A stretch of DNA of 64,000 bases, taken from the NCBI RefSeq assembly GCF_004327355.1, contig NZ_QJUM01000008.1, positions 62,001-126,000 on the forward strand, written 5' to 3'. The notes under the pieces were generated by a model. That model was not told the origin of the DNA, made no database searches, and worked only from the letters and a program-made list of their open reading frames with translations. The position numbers and the translations under genes were made by a program. Within the stretch, counting starts at the first letter, position 1; each line of letters opens with the position of its first letter. Origin of the DNA: Phytopseudomonas dryadis. GTDB taxonomy: Bacteria; Pseudomonadota; Gammaproteobacteria; Pseudomonadales; Pseudomonadaceae. Positions 1-13,977 of this stretch are shown one piece after another.

Positions 1-930
1 AGTCTTGATCAGCGGCGAGTGGGCCACGGCATAGCCGACGTCCAGGCATTCCTGGTGGGTGGCGCCACCGTTGACCTGCACGGTGACGAACTTGGTCGCC
101 CCTTCACCGTCGCGGACGATGGCCTGGGCCACCTCCATGCACACCTCGAACACCGCCTGCTTGAGCGCGGCGAACAGGGCGCCGCTGGCCTGGGTGATTT
201 CCGGCAGCGCCGCCTGACCGGTGGCCACCAGCATGCAGCAGTCGTTGGTCGAGGTGTCGCCGTCGATGGTGATGCGGTTGAACGACTTGTTCGCCGCGTC
301 GCGCAGCAGATCCTGCAGCACGCCCTGGGCGACCTTGGCGTCGGTGGCGATGTAGCCGAGCATGGTCGCCATGTTCGGCTTGATCATCCCGGCGCCCTTG
401 GAAATGCCGGTCACGGTGACGGTGACGCCGTCATGCACGAACTGGCGGCTGGCGCCCTTGGGCAGGGTGTCGGTGGTCATGATGCCGGTGGCGGCTTCGG
501 CCCAGTTATCGACCGACAGATCGTCCAGGGCGGCCTGCAGCGCGCCCTCGATCTTCTCCACCGGCAGCGGCTCGCCGATCACCCCGGTGGAGAACGGCAG
601 TACCTCGCTTTCATCCACGCCCGCCAGACCGGCCAGGCTGGCACAGGTACGCATGGCGTTGTGCAGGCCCGGTTCGCCGGTGCCGGCATTGGCATTGCCG
701 GTGTTGGTCAGCAGATAGCGCACGCTGCCGGACACCCGCTTCTTGGCCAGAATCACCGGCGCGGCGCAGAAGGCATTGAGGGTGAACACCCCCGCCACGC
801 TGCTGCCCTCGGCGCAACGCATGACCACCACGTCCTTGCGTCCCGGGCGTTTGATGCCGGCCGACGCGATGCCCAGTTCGAAACCTGGAACCGGATGCAG
901 GGTAGACAGCGGGCCAAGACCAACAGCCAT
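1..930 (-). CDS. argJ: ArgJ, bifunctional ornithine acetyltransferase / N-acetylglutamate synthase (C-terminus outside window)
   Basis: ArgJ moves the acetyl group from N-acetylornithine to glutamate in the cyclic arginine pathway; the bifunctional form can also use acetyl-CoA. The ATG is at 928-930, preceded by a GAGGAG ribosome site. The protein starts [16 protein letters not shown] and runs 310 codons to the left edge; the family is about 400 residues, so roughly the last quarter is missing. The conserved stretch [11 protein letters not shown] is present; its Ala-Thr bond is the self-cleavage site that makes the two subunits and exposes the catalytic Thr. [14 protein letters not shown] and GDTSTND are also typical of ArgJ. 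argJ next to secA is the P. aeruginosa order. Confidence 0.95.
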   Translation of the reverse strand, partial: MAVGLGPLSTLHPVPGFELGIASAGIKRPGRKDVVVMRCAEGSSVAGVFTLNAFCAAPVILAKKRVSGSVRYLLTNTGNANAGTGEPGLHNAMRTCASLAGLAGVDESEVLPFSTGVIGEPLPVEKIEGALQAALDDLSVDNWAEAATGIMTTDTLPKGASRQFVHDGVTVTVTGISKGAGMIKPNMATMLGYIATDAKVAQGVLQDLLRDAANKSFNRITIDGDTSTNDCCMLVATGQAALPEITQASGALFAALKQAVFEVCMEVAQAIVRDGEGATKFVTVQVNGGATHQECLDVGYAVAHSPLIKT

Positions 931-1043
931 GGGGAAGCTCCTCGAATTAGGTGGATTGGCGCAGTATCGTCGATACGAAAACGCCGCGAAAGGGTAGACC
1001 CTTCGCGGCGCTCGGACGTTTCAGCCAGCTCAGGATAAGAACC

Positions 1044-1322
1044 CGTTCACGACCTTGCGAGCTAGAGCCATGCAAGGCCTAGGCGGCCCCGCAAAAACAG
1101 GCGAGAAACGCAGCGCAGCGTAGTAACAGCCAACGGCTGGCCCGCAGGGTGAGCGCAGCGAATCAAGCGGACTGGGCTCGCACACGAGTGTACTTTTGTA
1201 CATGAGCATGACTCGCTTCGCTCGCCCCTTCGGAGCCGCACTGAAGTGCGTTAGCCGCAAGCGGCTTTCCGACCGGGCTGGCGATCCAGCCTGTTTTCAA
1301 CGCCGCAGGGCCGACGCGCAGC
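1044..1322. repeat. Long member of an interspersed repeat family (copy B)
   Basis: This is the gene-free stretch between argJ and secA. It begins CGTTCACGACCTTGCGAGC and ends in GACGCGCAGC. It shares blocks with two other places in the window (1322-1469 and 40836-40944): GCAAAAACAGGCGAG, a small hairpin followed by ATGAGCAT (here GTGTACTTTTGTACATGAGC, 1187-1206), and CCTGTTTTCAACGCCGC. This copy is about 170 bp longer than the one at 40.8 kb between the shared blocks, so it may be a fuller version. Short translations through it resemble no protein I know. Confidence 0.6.
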
Positions 1323-1469
1323 TAGCAGGCTGTTGAGAAACGTTGGCGAGGCAGCCAGCGCAAGGCAAAAACAGGCGAAAAAGCGCAGTTTACGAGTTGT
1401 AAATGAGCATTTTGAGCCTGTTTTTAACGCCGCGATGGCAACGCAGGTAGTTTTTCAACGGCCTGCTAG
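1322..1469. repeat. MITE-like element with terminal inverted repeats (copy A)
   Basis: About 148 bp bounded by perfect 9-bp inverted ends, CTAGCAGGC (1322-1330) and GCCTGCTAG (1461-1469). The inversion continues imperfectly inward as TGTTGAGAAAC against GTTTTTCAACG. The interior has the shared core AAAAACAGGCG, then AGTTTACGAGTTGTAAATGA, then GAGCCTGTTTTTAACGCCGC. It abuts copy B directly and ends 15 bp before the secA stop codon, so it forms the 3' end of the secA transcript region. No transposase is present; any mobility would be in trans. Confidence 0.6.
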
Positions 1470-1483
1470 TCGTGGGCAGGTTC

Positions 1484-4237
<2,754 letters not shown>

Positions 4238-4449
4238 ATCGACAGGATCTTCCACGCTATGGATGGAGGGCGGCCCCGTGAGTCGCCCATGCAGCCCTCA
4301 TGGCTGCGTGCGAAGGGGGCATTCTACCCGGAAACGAAGTTGAGGAAAGCGGCGTTATGGGGAGGCACGCCCGGCGTGGCTGGACGAAAGCCGTCGGTCC
4401 GGGATGTGCGCGGGGGCCTGGGAGGTGCGCGCGAAGACGCCCAGCGCCG

Positions 4450-5376
4450 TCATTCGTCGCTGCTCACACGGGCGATATAGGCACTCGGGTTGATCAGCCG
4501 ACCATTGCGGCTGACCTCGAAATGTACGTGATTGCCGGTCGAACGACCGGTGCTGCCGACCGTGGCGATGGCCTGGCCACGGCTCACCAGGTCGCCGACC
4601 TGAACCAGGTTGCTGCGGTTGTGCGCATACAGGGTGACGTAACCATCGGCATGACTGATTTCCACCGTGTTGCCATAGCCGTTGCGCCAGCCGACGAAGG
4701 TCACCACACCGGCGCCGACGGCGACCACGTCGCTGCCCGCCTTGGCGGAGAAATCCACGCCCTTGTGCACGCTCACCCGGCCGGTCAGCGGGTCCACCCG
4801 CCGGCCGAACGGCGAAGACACGTAGCCCTGCAGCACCGGATGCCCCGCCAGGTAGGCGGCCTCGTCGAGGCGCTGGTCGGCGAGCAACTGCTCGAGCACT
4901 TCGAGCTGCTGCTCGCGGCTGTCCATGCGCAGCGCCAGCTCGTCGAGGGTGCTCATGAACGGCGGCGGCGCATAGGCCGCGCCATCGAGCAGCTCTTCCG
5001 GGCCGCCCTGGCCGACGCTGAGGGAGAAATCGAATTCGCTGGCGTCCAGCTCGGCCAGTTCGGTCAGGCGTTCGCCCAGGGCGTCGAGCCGGGTCAGGCG
5101 CGCCTGCAACTCGGCCACATGGGCGGCGAAGGCGTCCAGCTGACGTTGCGCATCGATGCGCACCTCCCCCACTTCGGCGCGCTGGGCATCCAGCGCCTCG
5201 GCGATCTGCGTGCTGTCCGGCAGCGGCGCGGAGGTGGGCGCCAGCCAGGAGCCGACAGCCACGCCAGCGGCGAGCGCCAGCACGATCAGCAATGCCAGGC
5301 TGAGCACCAGCCAGCGCAGATCCAGGCTGAGCGAGCGCGCGGCGCCATGGCGTCGGCTGAGTAAGATGATGTGCAT
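4450..5376 (-). CDS. M23-family membrane-anchored peptidase (LytM domain)
   Basis: 308 residues starting MHIILLSRRHGAARSLSL. One transmembrane segment (about residues 20-45, LRWLVLSLALLIVLALAAG) is followed by a coiled-coil-like region and a C-terminal LytM domain. The zinc motif is complete: HKGVDF, then LYAHN and HVHFE. That predicts an active periplasmic endopeptidase that cleaves peptidoglycan cross-links, or a LytM regulator that kept its metal site. P. aeruginosa has the same gene between secA and dciA. An in-frame start 30 bp upstream is possible, but ATG 5376 has GGGGACG in front. The divergent dciA starts 85 bp away. Confidence 0.85.
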   Translation of the reverse strand: MHIILLSRRHGAARSLSLDLRWLVLSLALLIVLALAAGVAVGSWLAPTSAPLPDSTQIAEALDAQRAEVGEVRIDAQRQLDAFAAHVAELQARLTRLDALGERLTELAELDASEFDFSLSVGQGGPEELLDGAAYAPPPFMSTLDELALRMDSREQQLEVLEQLLADQRLDEAAYLAGHPVLQGYVSSPFGRRVDPLTGRVSVHKGVDFSAKAGSDVVAVGAGVVTFVGWRNGYGNTVEISHADGYVTLYAHNRSNLVQVGDLVSRGQAIATVGSTGRSTGNHVHFEVSRNGRLINPSAYIARVSSDE

Positions 5377-5460
5377 GACGTCCCCATGAAAAAAGGCGGA
5401 ACCCAAGTCGGCAGCAGGGTTCTGCTACCATGTCGGCCCCACAATCTTAGGCGTCCTGCC

Positions 5461-5919
5461 ATGAGTTTTCGTCCCTTGCCGGCCAAGGCGCCCGCAGCAC
5501 TGCTGCGCGAGGCGAAGCCCCTGAAAGCCCTGTTCAATCAGGCTCAGCGGCTCGAACACCTGCAGCGTCTGCTGGAAAGCCAGCTGCAACCCGCCGCCCG
5601 GGAACACTGCCATGTGGCGTCCTGGCGCGAAGGTTGTCTACTTCTTGTCGTCACCGATGGCCACTGGGCCACCCGGCTGCGTTATCAGCAACGACGCCTG
5701 CTCAGGCAATTGCAGACGCTCGAAGCGTTCGCGACCTTAGCGAAAATTCTCTTCAAGGTGCAACCTCCGACCGTCGAAAGGCGTGAAGCCGGTCACCCCG
5801 TGGTGCTATCCGAGCGTGCTGCCGAAAGCATCCAGGCCACCGCCGATGGCGTCCGCGACCCCAAGCTGCGCGCCGCGCTCGAACGCCTGGCCAGCCATCG
5901 GCGCAAGCGCGGCGATTAG
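5461..5919 (+). CDS. dciA: DciA-type DUF721 protein, replicative helicase loader/operator
   Basis: 152 residues, MSFRPLPAKAPAALLREA, matching the DUF721 family. In bacteria without DnaC, DciA binds DnaB and helps load it; the founding work used the P. aeruginosa gene at this locus. The N-terminal half is the basic KH-like domain (about residues 20-100, with EHCHVASWREGCLLLVV). The C-terminal part is charged and probably disordered. The chosen ATG gives the family's N-terminus; 30 extra upstream codons in frame are unlikely. It is a single-gene unit diverging from the M23 peptidase gene, and heptanucleotide repeats begin 7 bp after its stop. Confidence 0.8.
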   Translation: MSFRPLPAKAPAALLREAKPLKALFNQAQRLEHLQRLLESQLQPAAREHCHVASWREGCLLLVVTDGHWATRLRYQQRRLLRQLQTLEAFATLAKILFKVQPPTVERREAGHPVVLSERAAESIQATADGVRDPKLRAALERLASHRRKRGD

Positions 5920-5926
5920 CCGCAGC

Positions 5927-5980
5927 CAAGCTGCAAGCTGCAAGCTGCAAGCTGCAAGCTGCAAGCTGCAAGCTGCAAGC
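5927..5980. repeat. Tandem heptanucleotide array (CAAGCTG), seven full copies
   Basis: Seven perfect copies of CAAGCTG plus a partial CAAGC, immediately after the dciA stop. Related but degenerate heptads (GCTTGAAGCTTGAAGCT) continue to about 6040. The same vocabulary (CAAGC followed by TTC, CGC, GGC or CAC) recurs at 24580-24662, 35883-35903 and 37849-37918, so this is the tandemly amplified member of a dispersed family. Confidence 0.9.
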
Positions 5981-6041
5981 AAAATAGTGCCAGCACCGCC
6001 AATTGGCTTGAAGCTTGAAGCTAAAAATCTGGCTTGAAGCT

Positions 6042-6069
6042 AAAAAAAAGGGCCACCCGAAGGTGGCCC
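6042..6069 (-). terminator. Rho-independent terminator of lpxC
   Basis: On the minus strand an 8-bp perfect stem GGGCCACC / GGTGGCCC with a TTCG tetraloop is followed by eight T. It lies 28 bp past the lpxC stop codon and ends the dcw-lpxC transcription unit. Confidence 0.92.
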
Positions 6070-6096
6070 ATCAAATTGAAGCTAAGGAGAGTTGTC

Positions 6097-7008
6097 TTAC
6101 ACCGCCGCGACCGGGCGCATGTAAGAGATCGGTGCAGTGTTGGCGTCGTCGAAGGTGACCACTTCCCAGGCATCCGGCTGTGCGATCAGGGCGCGCAACA
6201 GACGGTTGTTCAGGCCATGGCCCGACTTGTAGCCGCGAAACTCGCCGATCAGGCTGTTGCCCAGCAGGTAGAGGTCGCCGATGGCATCGAGAATCTTGTG
6301 CCTGACGAATTCGTCCTCGTAACGCAGGCCGTCTTCGTTGAGCACGCGGAACTCGTCCACCACGATGGCGTTGTCGACGCTGCCGCCGAGCGCCAGGTTC
6401 TGCGAACGCAGGAACTCGATGTCGCGCATGAAGCCGAAGGTGCGTGCACGGCTGACTTCCTTGACGAACGAGGTGCTGGAGAAATCCACACTCGCGATCT
6501 TGGTACGGTCGTGGAACACCGGGTGATCGAAATCGATCTCGAAGCTCACCTTGAAGCCTTCGAACGGGACGAAGGTGGCGCGCTTGTCGCCATCGGTCAC
6601 GGTCACTTCACGGATGATGCGGATGAACTTCTTCGGCGCGTCCTGCTCCTGCAGGCCCGCCGACTGGATCAGGAAAACGAAGGGGCCAGCACTGCCATCC
6701 ATGATCGGCACTTCGCAGGCGGAGAGCTCGACGTAGGCGTTATCGATACCCAGGCCTGCCATGGCCGAGAGCAGGTGCTCTACCGTGTCCACCTTGACAT
6801 CGCCATTGATCAACGTCGTCGACATGGTGGTTTCACCGACGTTCAGGGCGTGACCGGTAACCTCTACCACGGGGTCGAGGTCGGTGCGACGGAACACGAT
6901 ACCGGTATCCACGGGTGCCGGCTTCAGGGTCAGGTATACCTTCTCCCCGGAATGCAGGCCGATGCCAGTGGCGCGGATGATGTTCTTCAGGGTGCGTTGT
7001 CTGATCAT
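6097..7008 (-). CDS. lpxC: LpxC, UDP-3-O-acyl-N-acetylglucosamine deacetylase
   Basis: 303 residues starting [20 protein letters not shown], the canonical start. LpxC is a zinc enzyme and catalyses the committed step of lipid A synthesis. The metal ligands are visible: the His of [10 protein letters not shown], and HKILDAIGD with the His-x3-Asp pair. It follows ftsZ on the same strand after 112 bp that contain a strong hairpin, and it has its own terminator. This is the usual distal end of the Pseudomonas dcw cluster. Confidence 0.97.
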   Translation of the reverse strand: MIRQRTLKNIIRATGIGLHSGEKVYLTLKPAPVDTGIVFRRTDLDPVVEVTGHALNVGETTMSTTLINGDVKVDTVEHLLSAMAGLGIDNAYVELSACEVPIMDGSAGPFVFLIQSAGLQEQDAPKKFIRIIREVTVTDGDKRATFVPFEGFKVSFEIDFDHPVFHDRTKIASVDFSSTSFVKEVSRARTFGFMRDIEFLRSQNLALGGSVDNAIVVDEFRVLNEDGLRYEDEFVRHKILDAIGDLYLLGNSLIGEFRGYKSGHGLNNRLLRALIAQPDAWEVVTFDDANTAPISYMRPVAAV

Positions 7009-7048
7009 GGCTCTGGCCGCTATAGCGCTAGTTGCGAATTGTTTTCAA

Positions 7049-7082
7049 CAAAGGCCGGCGATAATAGCAGAACCGGCCTTTG
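7049..7082 (-). terminator. Hairpin between ftsZ and lpxC, possible terminator or attenuator
   Basis: A perfect 10-bp stem CAAAGGCCGG / CCGGCCTTTG with a 14-nt loop sits 38 bp after the ftsZ stop and 40 bp before lpxC. The trailing sequence on the minus strand is TTGAAAACAATT, a weak T-tract, so partial termination is more likely than a full stop. The loop (TTCTGCTATTATCG) contains TATTAT, which could be a -10 element for lpxC. Confidence 0.5.
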
Positions 7083-7120
7083 CTGAACACCAATCGCCCT
7101 CATACTCCTGATAGTTTCCA

Positions 7121-8311
7121 TCAATCGGCCTGGCGACGCAGGAAGGCTGGAATGTCCAGGTAATCCAGGTCGTCCTGCGGGTTCATCTTCGCCGCGGTGG
7201 CGGCGCCACCATGGCTCTGACGCTGTACGGTCGGGCGCTCGTAGTCCTTGTAGTTGACGTTCTGCTCGCTGCGCGCCGGGGCTGCGGCGGGGGCAGTGCT
7301 CGGAGCGGCAGCCACCTGAACGGTGTTGTCGATGACCTTGACCGGTTTCTCGATGCGCGCGCCCAGGCCGGTAGCGACCACGGTCACGTGCAGTTCGTCG
7401 CGCATATCCGGATCGATCACGGTCCCCACCTTGACGGTGGCGTGCTCGGAGGCGAATTGTTCGATGATGTTACCCACGTCGGAGTATTCGCCCAGGGACA
7501 GGTCCGGACCGGCGGTGATGTTGACCAGGATGCCGCGGGCGCCCTGCAGGTTGACGTCCTCGAGCAGCGGATTGCGGATGGCCGCCTCGGTGGCTTCGCG
7601 GGCGCGGTTCGGACCACTGGCGCAGCCGGTGCCCATCATCGCCATGCCCATTTCGCTCATCACGGTTTTCACGTCGGCGAAGTCGACGTTGATCATGCCG
7701 GGACGCTTGATGATGTCGGAGATGCCGCGCACGGCACCGGACAGCACGTCGTCCGCCTTGGAGAAGGCCGACAGCAGGCTGGCGTCCTTGCCGAGGATGG
7801 TCAGCAGCTTCTCGTTGGGGATGGTGATCAGCGAGTCGACGCTTTCCGACAGCGCGCGGATGCCTTCATCGGCGATCTGCATGCGCTTGCGGCCTTCGAA
7901 CGGGAACGGACGGGTCACCACCGCGACGGTGAGGATGCCCATTTCCTTGGCCACTTCGGCGATCACCGGCGCAGCGCCGGTACCGGTACCGCCGCCCATG
8001 CCGGTGGTGATGAAGACCATGTCGCAGCCTTGCAGCACTTCGGCGATGCGCTCGCGGTCTTCCAGGGCCGCCTGACGGCCGACTTCAGGGTTGGCGCCAG
8101 CGCCCAGGCCCTTGGTCACGCCCGGGCCGAGTTGCAGCACGGTGCGGGCACCGATGTTCTTCAGTGCCTGGGCATCGGTGTTGGCGCAGATGAATTCGAC
8201 GCCTTCGATGTTGCTCTTGGCCATGTGATTGACGGCGTTGCCGCCACCACCACCGACACCGATGACTTTGATGACCGCGCTTTGCGGGAGGTTGTCTACG
8301 AGTTCAAACAT
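7121..8311 (-). CDS. ftsZ: FtsZ, tubulin-like cell division GTPase
   Basis: 396 residues. FtsZ polymerises into the Z-ring that organises septation. The tubulin signature GGGTGTG lies in TGMGGGTGTGAAPVIAE. A variable linker rich in Ala and Pro (about residues 318-375) leads to the conserved C-terminal peptide DYLDIPAFLRRQAD, which binds FtsA and ZipA. The start MFELVDNLPQSAVIKVIGVG is canonical, with AAGGAGAG upstream. It follows ftsA after a 79-bp gap. Confidence 0.98.
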   Translation of the reverse strand: MFELVDNLPQSAVIKVIGVGGGGGNAVNHMAKSNIEGVEFICANTDAQALKNIGARTVLQLGPGVTKGLGAGANPEVGRQAALEDRERIAEVLQGCDMVFITTGMGGGTGTGAAPVIAEVAKEMGILTVAVVTRPFPFEGRKRMQIADEGIRALSESVDSLITIPNEKLLTILGKDASLLSAFSKADDVLSGAVRGISDIIKRPGMINVDFADVKTVMSEMGMAMMGTGCASGPNRAREATEAAIRNPLLEDVNLQGARGILVNITAGPDLSLGEYSDVGNIIEQFASEHATVKVGTVIDPDMRDELHVTVVATGLGARIEKPVKVIDNTVQVAAAPSTAPAAAPARSEQNVNYKDYERPTVQRQSHGGAATAAKMNPQDDLDYLDIPAFLRRQAD

Positions 8312-8390
8312 GGTTCTCTCCTTAACTTTCTAGTTTTTTAACGCCCACTGCACACGCCGTTGCACACGCCCGTCGCACCGGTGTGAAACA

Positions 8391-9638
8391 TCAGAAATTG
8401 CCCTGGATCCAGCGTTTGAGCCGTTCCAGAACAGGTGTTTTCGCTTCATCGCCATAACTGCCGATGTTGGACATGGAAATACCGTCCGACTGCTTCTGCA
8501 GCCCGTACAGCAACAGGCCCACGCCCGTGGAATAGATGGGGTTGCGCACGACATCGGCGAGCCCCTTGACGCTATGCGGTACGCCCAGGCGCACCGGCAT
8601 GTGGAAGATTTCTTCGGCCAGCTCGACCGCGCCTTCCATTTTCGCCGTCCCACCGGTGAGCACGATGCCCGCCGGGATCAGGTCTTCGTAGCCGCTGCGA
8701 CGCAGTTCGGCCTGGATCAGGGTGAAGAGTTCGTCGTAGCGCGGCTCGACCACTTCGGCCAGCGACTGGCGCGACAGGTCGCGCGGCGCACGGTCGCCCA
8801 CGCTCGGAACCTTGATGGTCTCGCCGGCGCCGGCCAGCTTGGCCAGGGCGCAGGCGTAGCGGATCTTGATCTCCTCGGCGTACTGGGTCGGGGTGCGCAG
8901 CGCCATGGCGATGTCGTTGGTGACCTGGTCGCCGGCGATCGGAATCACCGCGGTATGGCGGATCGCGCCTTCGGTGAAGATGCAGATGTCGGTGGTGCCG
9001 CCACCGATATCGACCAGGCACACGCCCAGTTCCTTCTCGTCGTCGGTGAGCACCGAATAGGCCGAGGCCAGTTGCTCGAGGATGATGTCGTCGACTTCCA
9101 GGCCGCAGCGGCGCACGCACTTCTCGATGTTCTGCGCCGCGTTCACCGCGCAGGTAACCACGTGCACCTTGGCTTCCAGGCGCACGCCGGACATGCCCAG
9201 GGGCTCGCGCACGCCCTCCTGGTTGTCGATCACGTAATCCTGCGGCAGGGTGTGCAGCACCCGCTGATCCGCCGGGATGGCCACGGCCTGGGCGGCATCC
9301 AGCACACGCTCCAGGTCCGCCGGGCTCACTTCGCGATCGCGGATGGCGACGATGCCATGGCTGTTGAGACTGCGGATGTGATTGCCGGCCACCCCGACGA
9401 AGGCCGAGTGGATACGGCAGCCCGCCATCAGCTGCGCCTCTTCCACCGCGCGCTGGATCGACGCCACCGTGGACTCGATATTGACCACCACGCCCTTCTT
9501 CAGGCCGCGCGACGGGTGCGTGCCGATGCCGACGATTTCCAGCTGGCCATCGGCGGTCACTTCGCCCACCAGCGCCACCACCTTGGAGGTACCGATGTCG
9601 AGACCGACGATCATCTTGCCGCTCTGCACGTTTGCCAT
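8391..9638 (-). CDS. ftsA: FtsA, actin-like membrane tether of the Z-ring
   Basis: 415 residues with the actin-fold phosphate motifs GLDIGTSKVVALVGE near the N-terminus and VDIGGGTTDICIF mid-protein. The C-terminus RLKRWIQGNF is the amphipathic membrane-targeting helix. ATG 9638 (MANVQSGKMIVGLD) matches the family; the eight extra upstream residues (MNQEKARV) are unlikely because GGAGAA lies just before the chosen start. It couples FtsZ to the membrane and activates septal synthesis. Confidence 0.97.
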   Translation of the reverse strand: MANVQSGKMIVGLDIGTSKVVALVGEVTADGQLEIVGIGTHPSRGLKKGVVVNIESTVASIQRAVEEAQLMAGCRIHSAFVGVAGNHIRSLNSHGIVAIRDREVSPADLERVLDAAQAVAIPADQRVLHTLPQDYVIDNQEGVREPLGMSGVRLEAKVHVVTCAVNAAQNIEKCVRRCGLEVDDIILEQLASAYSVLTDDEKELGVCLVDIGGGTTDICIFTEGAIRHTAVIPIAGDQVTNDIAMALRTPTQYAEEIKIRYACALAKLAGAGETIKVPSVGDRAPRDLSRQSLAEVVEPRYDELFTLIQAELRRSGYEDLIPAGIVLTGGTAKMEGAVELAEEIFHMPVRLGVPHSVKGLADVVRNPIYSTGVGLLLYGLQKQSDGISMSNIGSYGDEAKTPVLERLKRWIQGNF

Positions 9639-9658
9639 GACTCTTGCCTTCTCCTGAT

Positions 9659-10516
9659 TCACTGCACGACAGCGGTTTCGGCCGCCGTGGGTGCGGGCGG
9701 CTCACGCCACGCCACGGCCAGGCCGTTGGCGTAGCGCAGGTCGATCCGCGCGATGTTCTCTTTCTGCTCTTTCAGCGCCTTGCCGTAGATGGCGCCGAAA
9801 CGACGTATTTTTTCCAGCAGGTGGTCGCGGCCCAGCAGCAACTCGATGCCCTGCCCCGTGGACAGGAACCAGCTGCCACGCTCGCGCAACTCCAGGCGCG
9901 ACACGGTGAAGCCCATCGGCCGCAGCATCTGGCTGAGCACCTGGTACTGCTGCATCACCTGCTGCTGCGCGCGTTGCGGGCCATACAGCTGCGGCAGGTG
10001 CTCGTAATGCGCCAGCTCCTTGGGCGCGAACGCCTGGCCCTGGTTGTTGAGCAGCGCCTCGTCGCCCCAGCGGGCGATCGGCAGTTGCTCTTCCAGGCGC
10101 ACCATCACCTGGTCCGGCCATACGCGGCGCACCTCGGCGCTGGCGATCCAGGGCATCTGCTCCAGTTCATGGCGCATGCCGAGCAGATCCACACTGAAGA
10201 AACTGGCGCTGACGAAAGGTTCGATACGTCTTTGCACCGATTGCTGGCTGATATAGCTCAGGTCGCCCTCGACGCTGATCTTGGCGATGGGCCGATCGGC
10301 ATAGGGCAGCAGGCGCAGCGCCAGTTCATAGGCGCCGAAGCCCAGTACCAGCAGCAGGATCGGCCAGGTGATGCGCTTGAGCAGCGCCAGGTTGGGCCGC
10401 GGCAGGCGCAGGCTGATCGGCTCCTTCGCCACCAGACGGCTGGCGCCGCGCGGCACAGTCTTGCCACGCATGGGCGCGCGGGCTGTACCTGGCTGATGAC
10501 GCAGAACGGCGCTCAT
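9659..10516 (-). CDS. ftsQ: FtsQ, divisome protein with POTRA domain
   Basis: 285 residues: a basic cytoplasmic N-terminus with the Pseudomonas-like [12 protein letters not shown], one transmembrane helix ([19 protein letters not shown]), then a POTRA domain beginning at [18 protein letters not shown] and the beta domain that binds FtsL/FtsB. The ATG at 10516 follows the ddl stop by 2 bp. A TTG two codons upstream overlaps the ddl stop and could also be used. Confidence 0.95.
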   Translation of the reverse strand: MSAVLRHQPGTARAPMRGKTVPRGASRLVAKEPISLRLPRPNLALLKRITWPILLLVLGFGAYELALRLLPYADRPIAKISVEGDLSYISQQSVQRRIEPFVSASFFSVDLLGMRHELEQMPWIASAEVRRVWPDQVMVRLEEQLPIARWGDEALLNNQGQAFAPKELAHYEHLPQLYGPQRAQQQVMQQYQVLSQMLRPMGFTVSRLELRERGSWFLSTGQGIELLLGRDHLLEKIRRFGAIYGKALKEQKENIARIDLRYANGLAVAWREPPAPTAAETAVVQ

Positions 10517-10518
10517 GC

Positions 10519-12906
<2,388 letters not shown>

Positions 12907-12914
<8 letters not shown>

Positions 12915-13977
12915 GGGCCACCTCCAGGCAGACATCGACAACGCTACGGGTAGCATCGGGCTTGGCCAGGCGACGAGCGGTGGTGGCCATTTCGTTGAGT
13001 CGTTCGGGGTGCATCAAGACCTCGGTCAGCTGCGCGGCCAGCCCGGCCGCGTCAGTGGAGCGTTGTGGCAGAAGGATGGCGGCGCCCTCCTTCGCGAGAT
13101 AATCGGCGTTGCGCGTCTGGTGGTCGTCGATCGCATGGGGCAACGGCACCAGGAACGCGGGCAGACCGGCCGCCGCCAGTTCGCTGACGGTCAGCGCGCC
13201 GGCGCGGCAGACCACCAGGTCGGCCCAGGCGTAGGCGCGCGCCATGTCGATGATAAAAGGCGCGACTTGCGCTTCGACGCCAACACTGGCGTAACGTTCG
13301 CCGGTCACCGTGGCGTGCTGCTTGCCGGCCTGGTGGAAGACTTCGGGGCGCAATTCGGCAGATACCTGCGCCAGCGCCTCCGGCAGCAGTTTGTTCAGCG
13401 GTTCGGCGCCCAGGCTGCCACCGAGCACCAGCAGGCGCGGCCGACGATTGCGCAACGCTGCCCGTGGCGTTTCCAGGAACAGCTCTTCGCGCACCGGGTT
13501 GCCGGTGGTACGGCGCTTGGCCGAGGCCGCGAAGGTATCCGGGAAGGCTTCGCACACGCGGCTGGCGAAGGCCACCAGGCTGCGGTTGGCGGTACCGGCC
13601 ACGGCATTCTGCTCGTGGATGACCAGCGGTACCCCGGCCAGGCGCGCGGCCAGGCCACCGGGGCCGGTCACGTAGCCGCCCATGCCCAGTACGCACACCG
13701 GTTGCAGCTCACGCACCACCCTGCGCGCCTGGAACAGCGCCTTGAGCAGTTGCAGCGGCGCCTTGAGCAGGGACAGCTTGCCCTTGCCACGCAGGCCGCT
13801 GACGTCGATCAGGTGCAAGGGCAAACCGGCCGCCGGCACCAGGTCGTTCTCGATGCCCCGCGGGGTGCCCAGCCAGTGCACGCGATAACCGCGGGCCTGG
13901 AACTCGCGGGCACAGGCCAGCGCCGGGAACACGTGGCCGCCGGTGCCGCCGGCCATGATCAGCACGTTAGCGGCCAT
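12907..13977 (-). CDS. murG: MurG, lipid II-forming N-acetylglucosaminyltransferase
   Basis: 356 residues starting [20 protein letters not shown]; adds GlcNAc to lipid I on the inner face of the membrane. The N-terminal GGTGGH loop and the C-terminal [18 protein letters not shown] segment (UDP-GlcNAc site) are present. Its ATG overlaps the ftsW stop region by 11 bp, and its end overlaps murC by 8 bp, so translation is probably coupled along the cluster. Confidence 0.97.

Noticed and set aside
5927..5980. CRISPR array
   Set aside because: Repeats are 7 bp with no spacers and there are no cas genes in the window.
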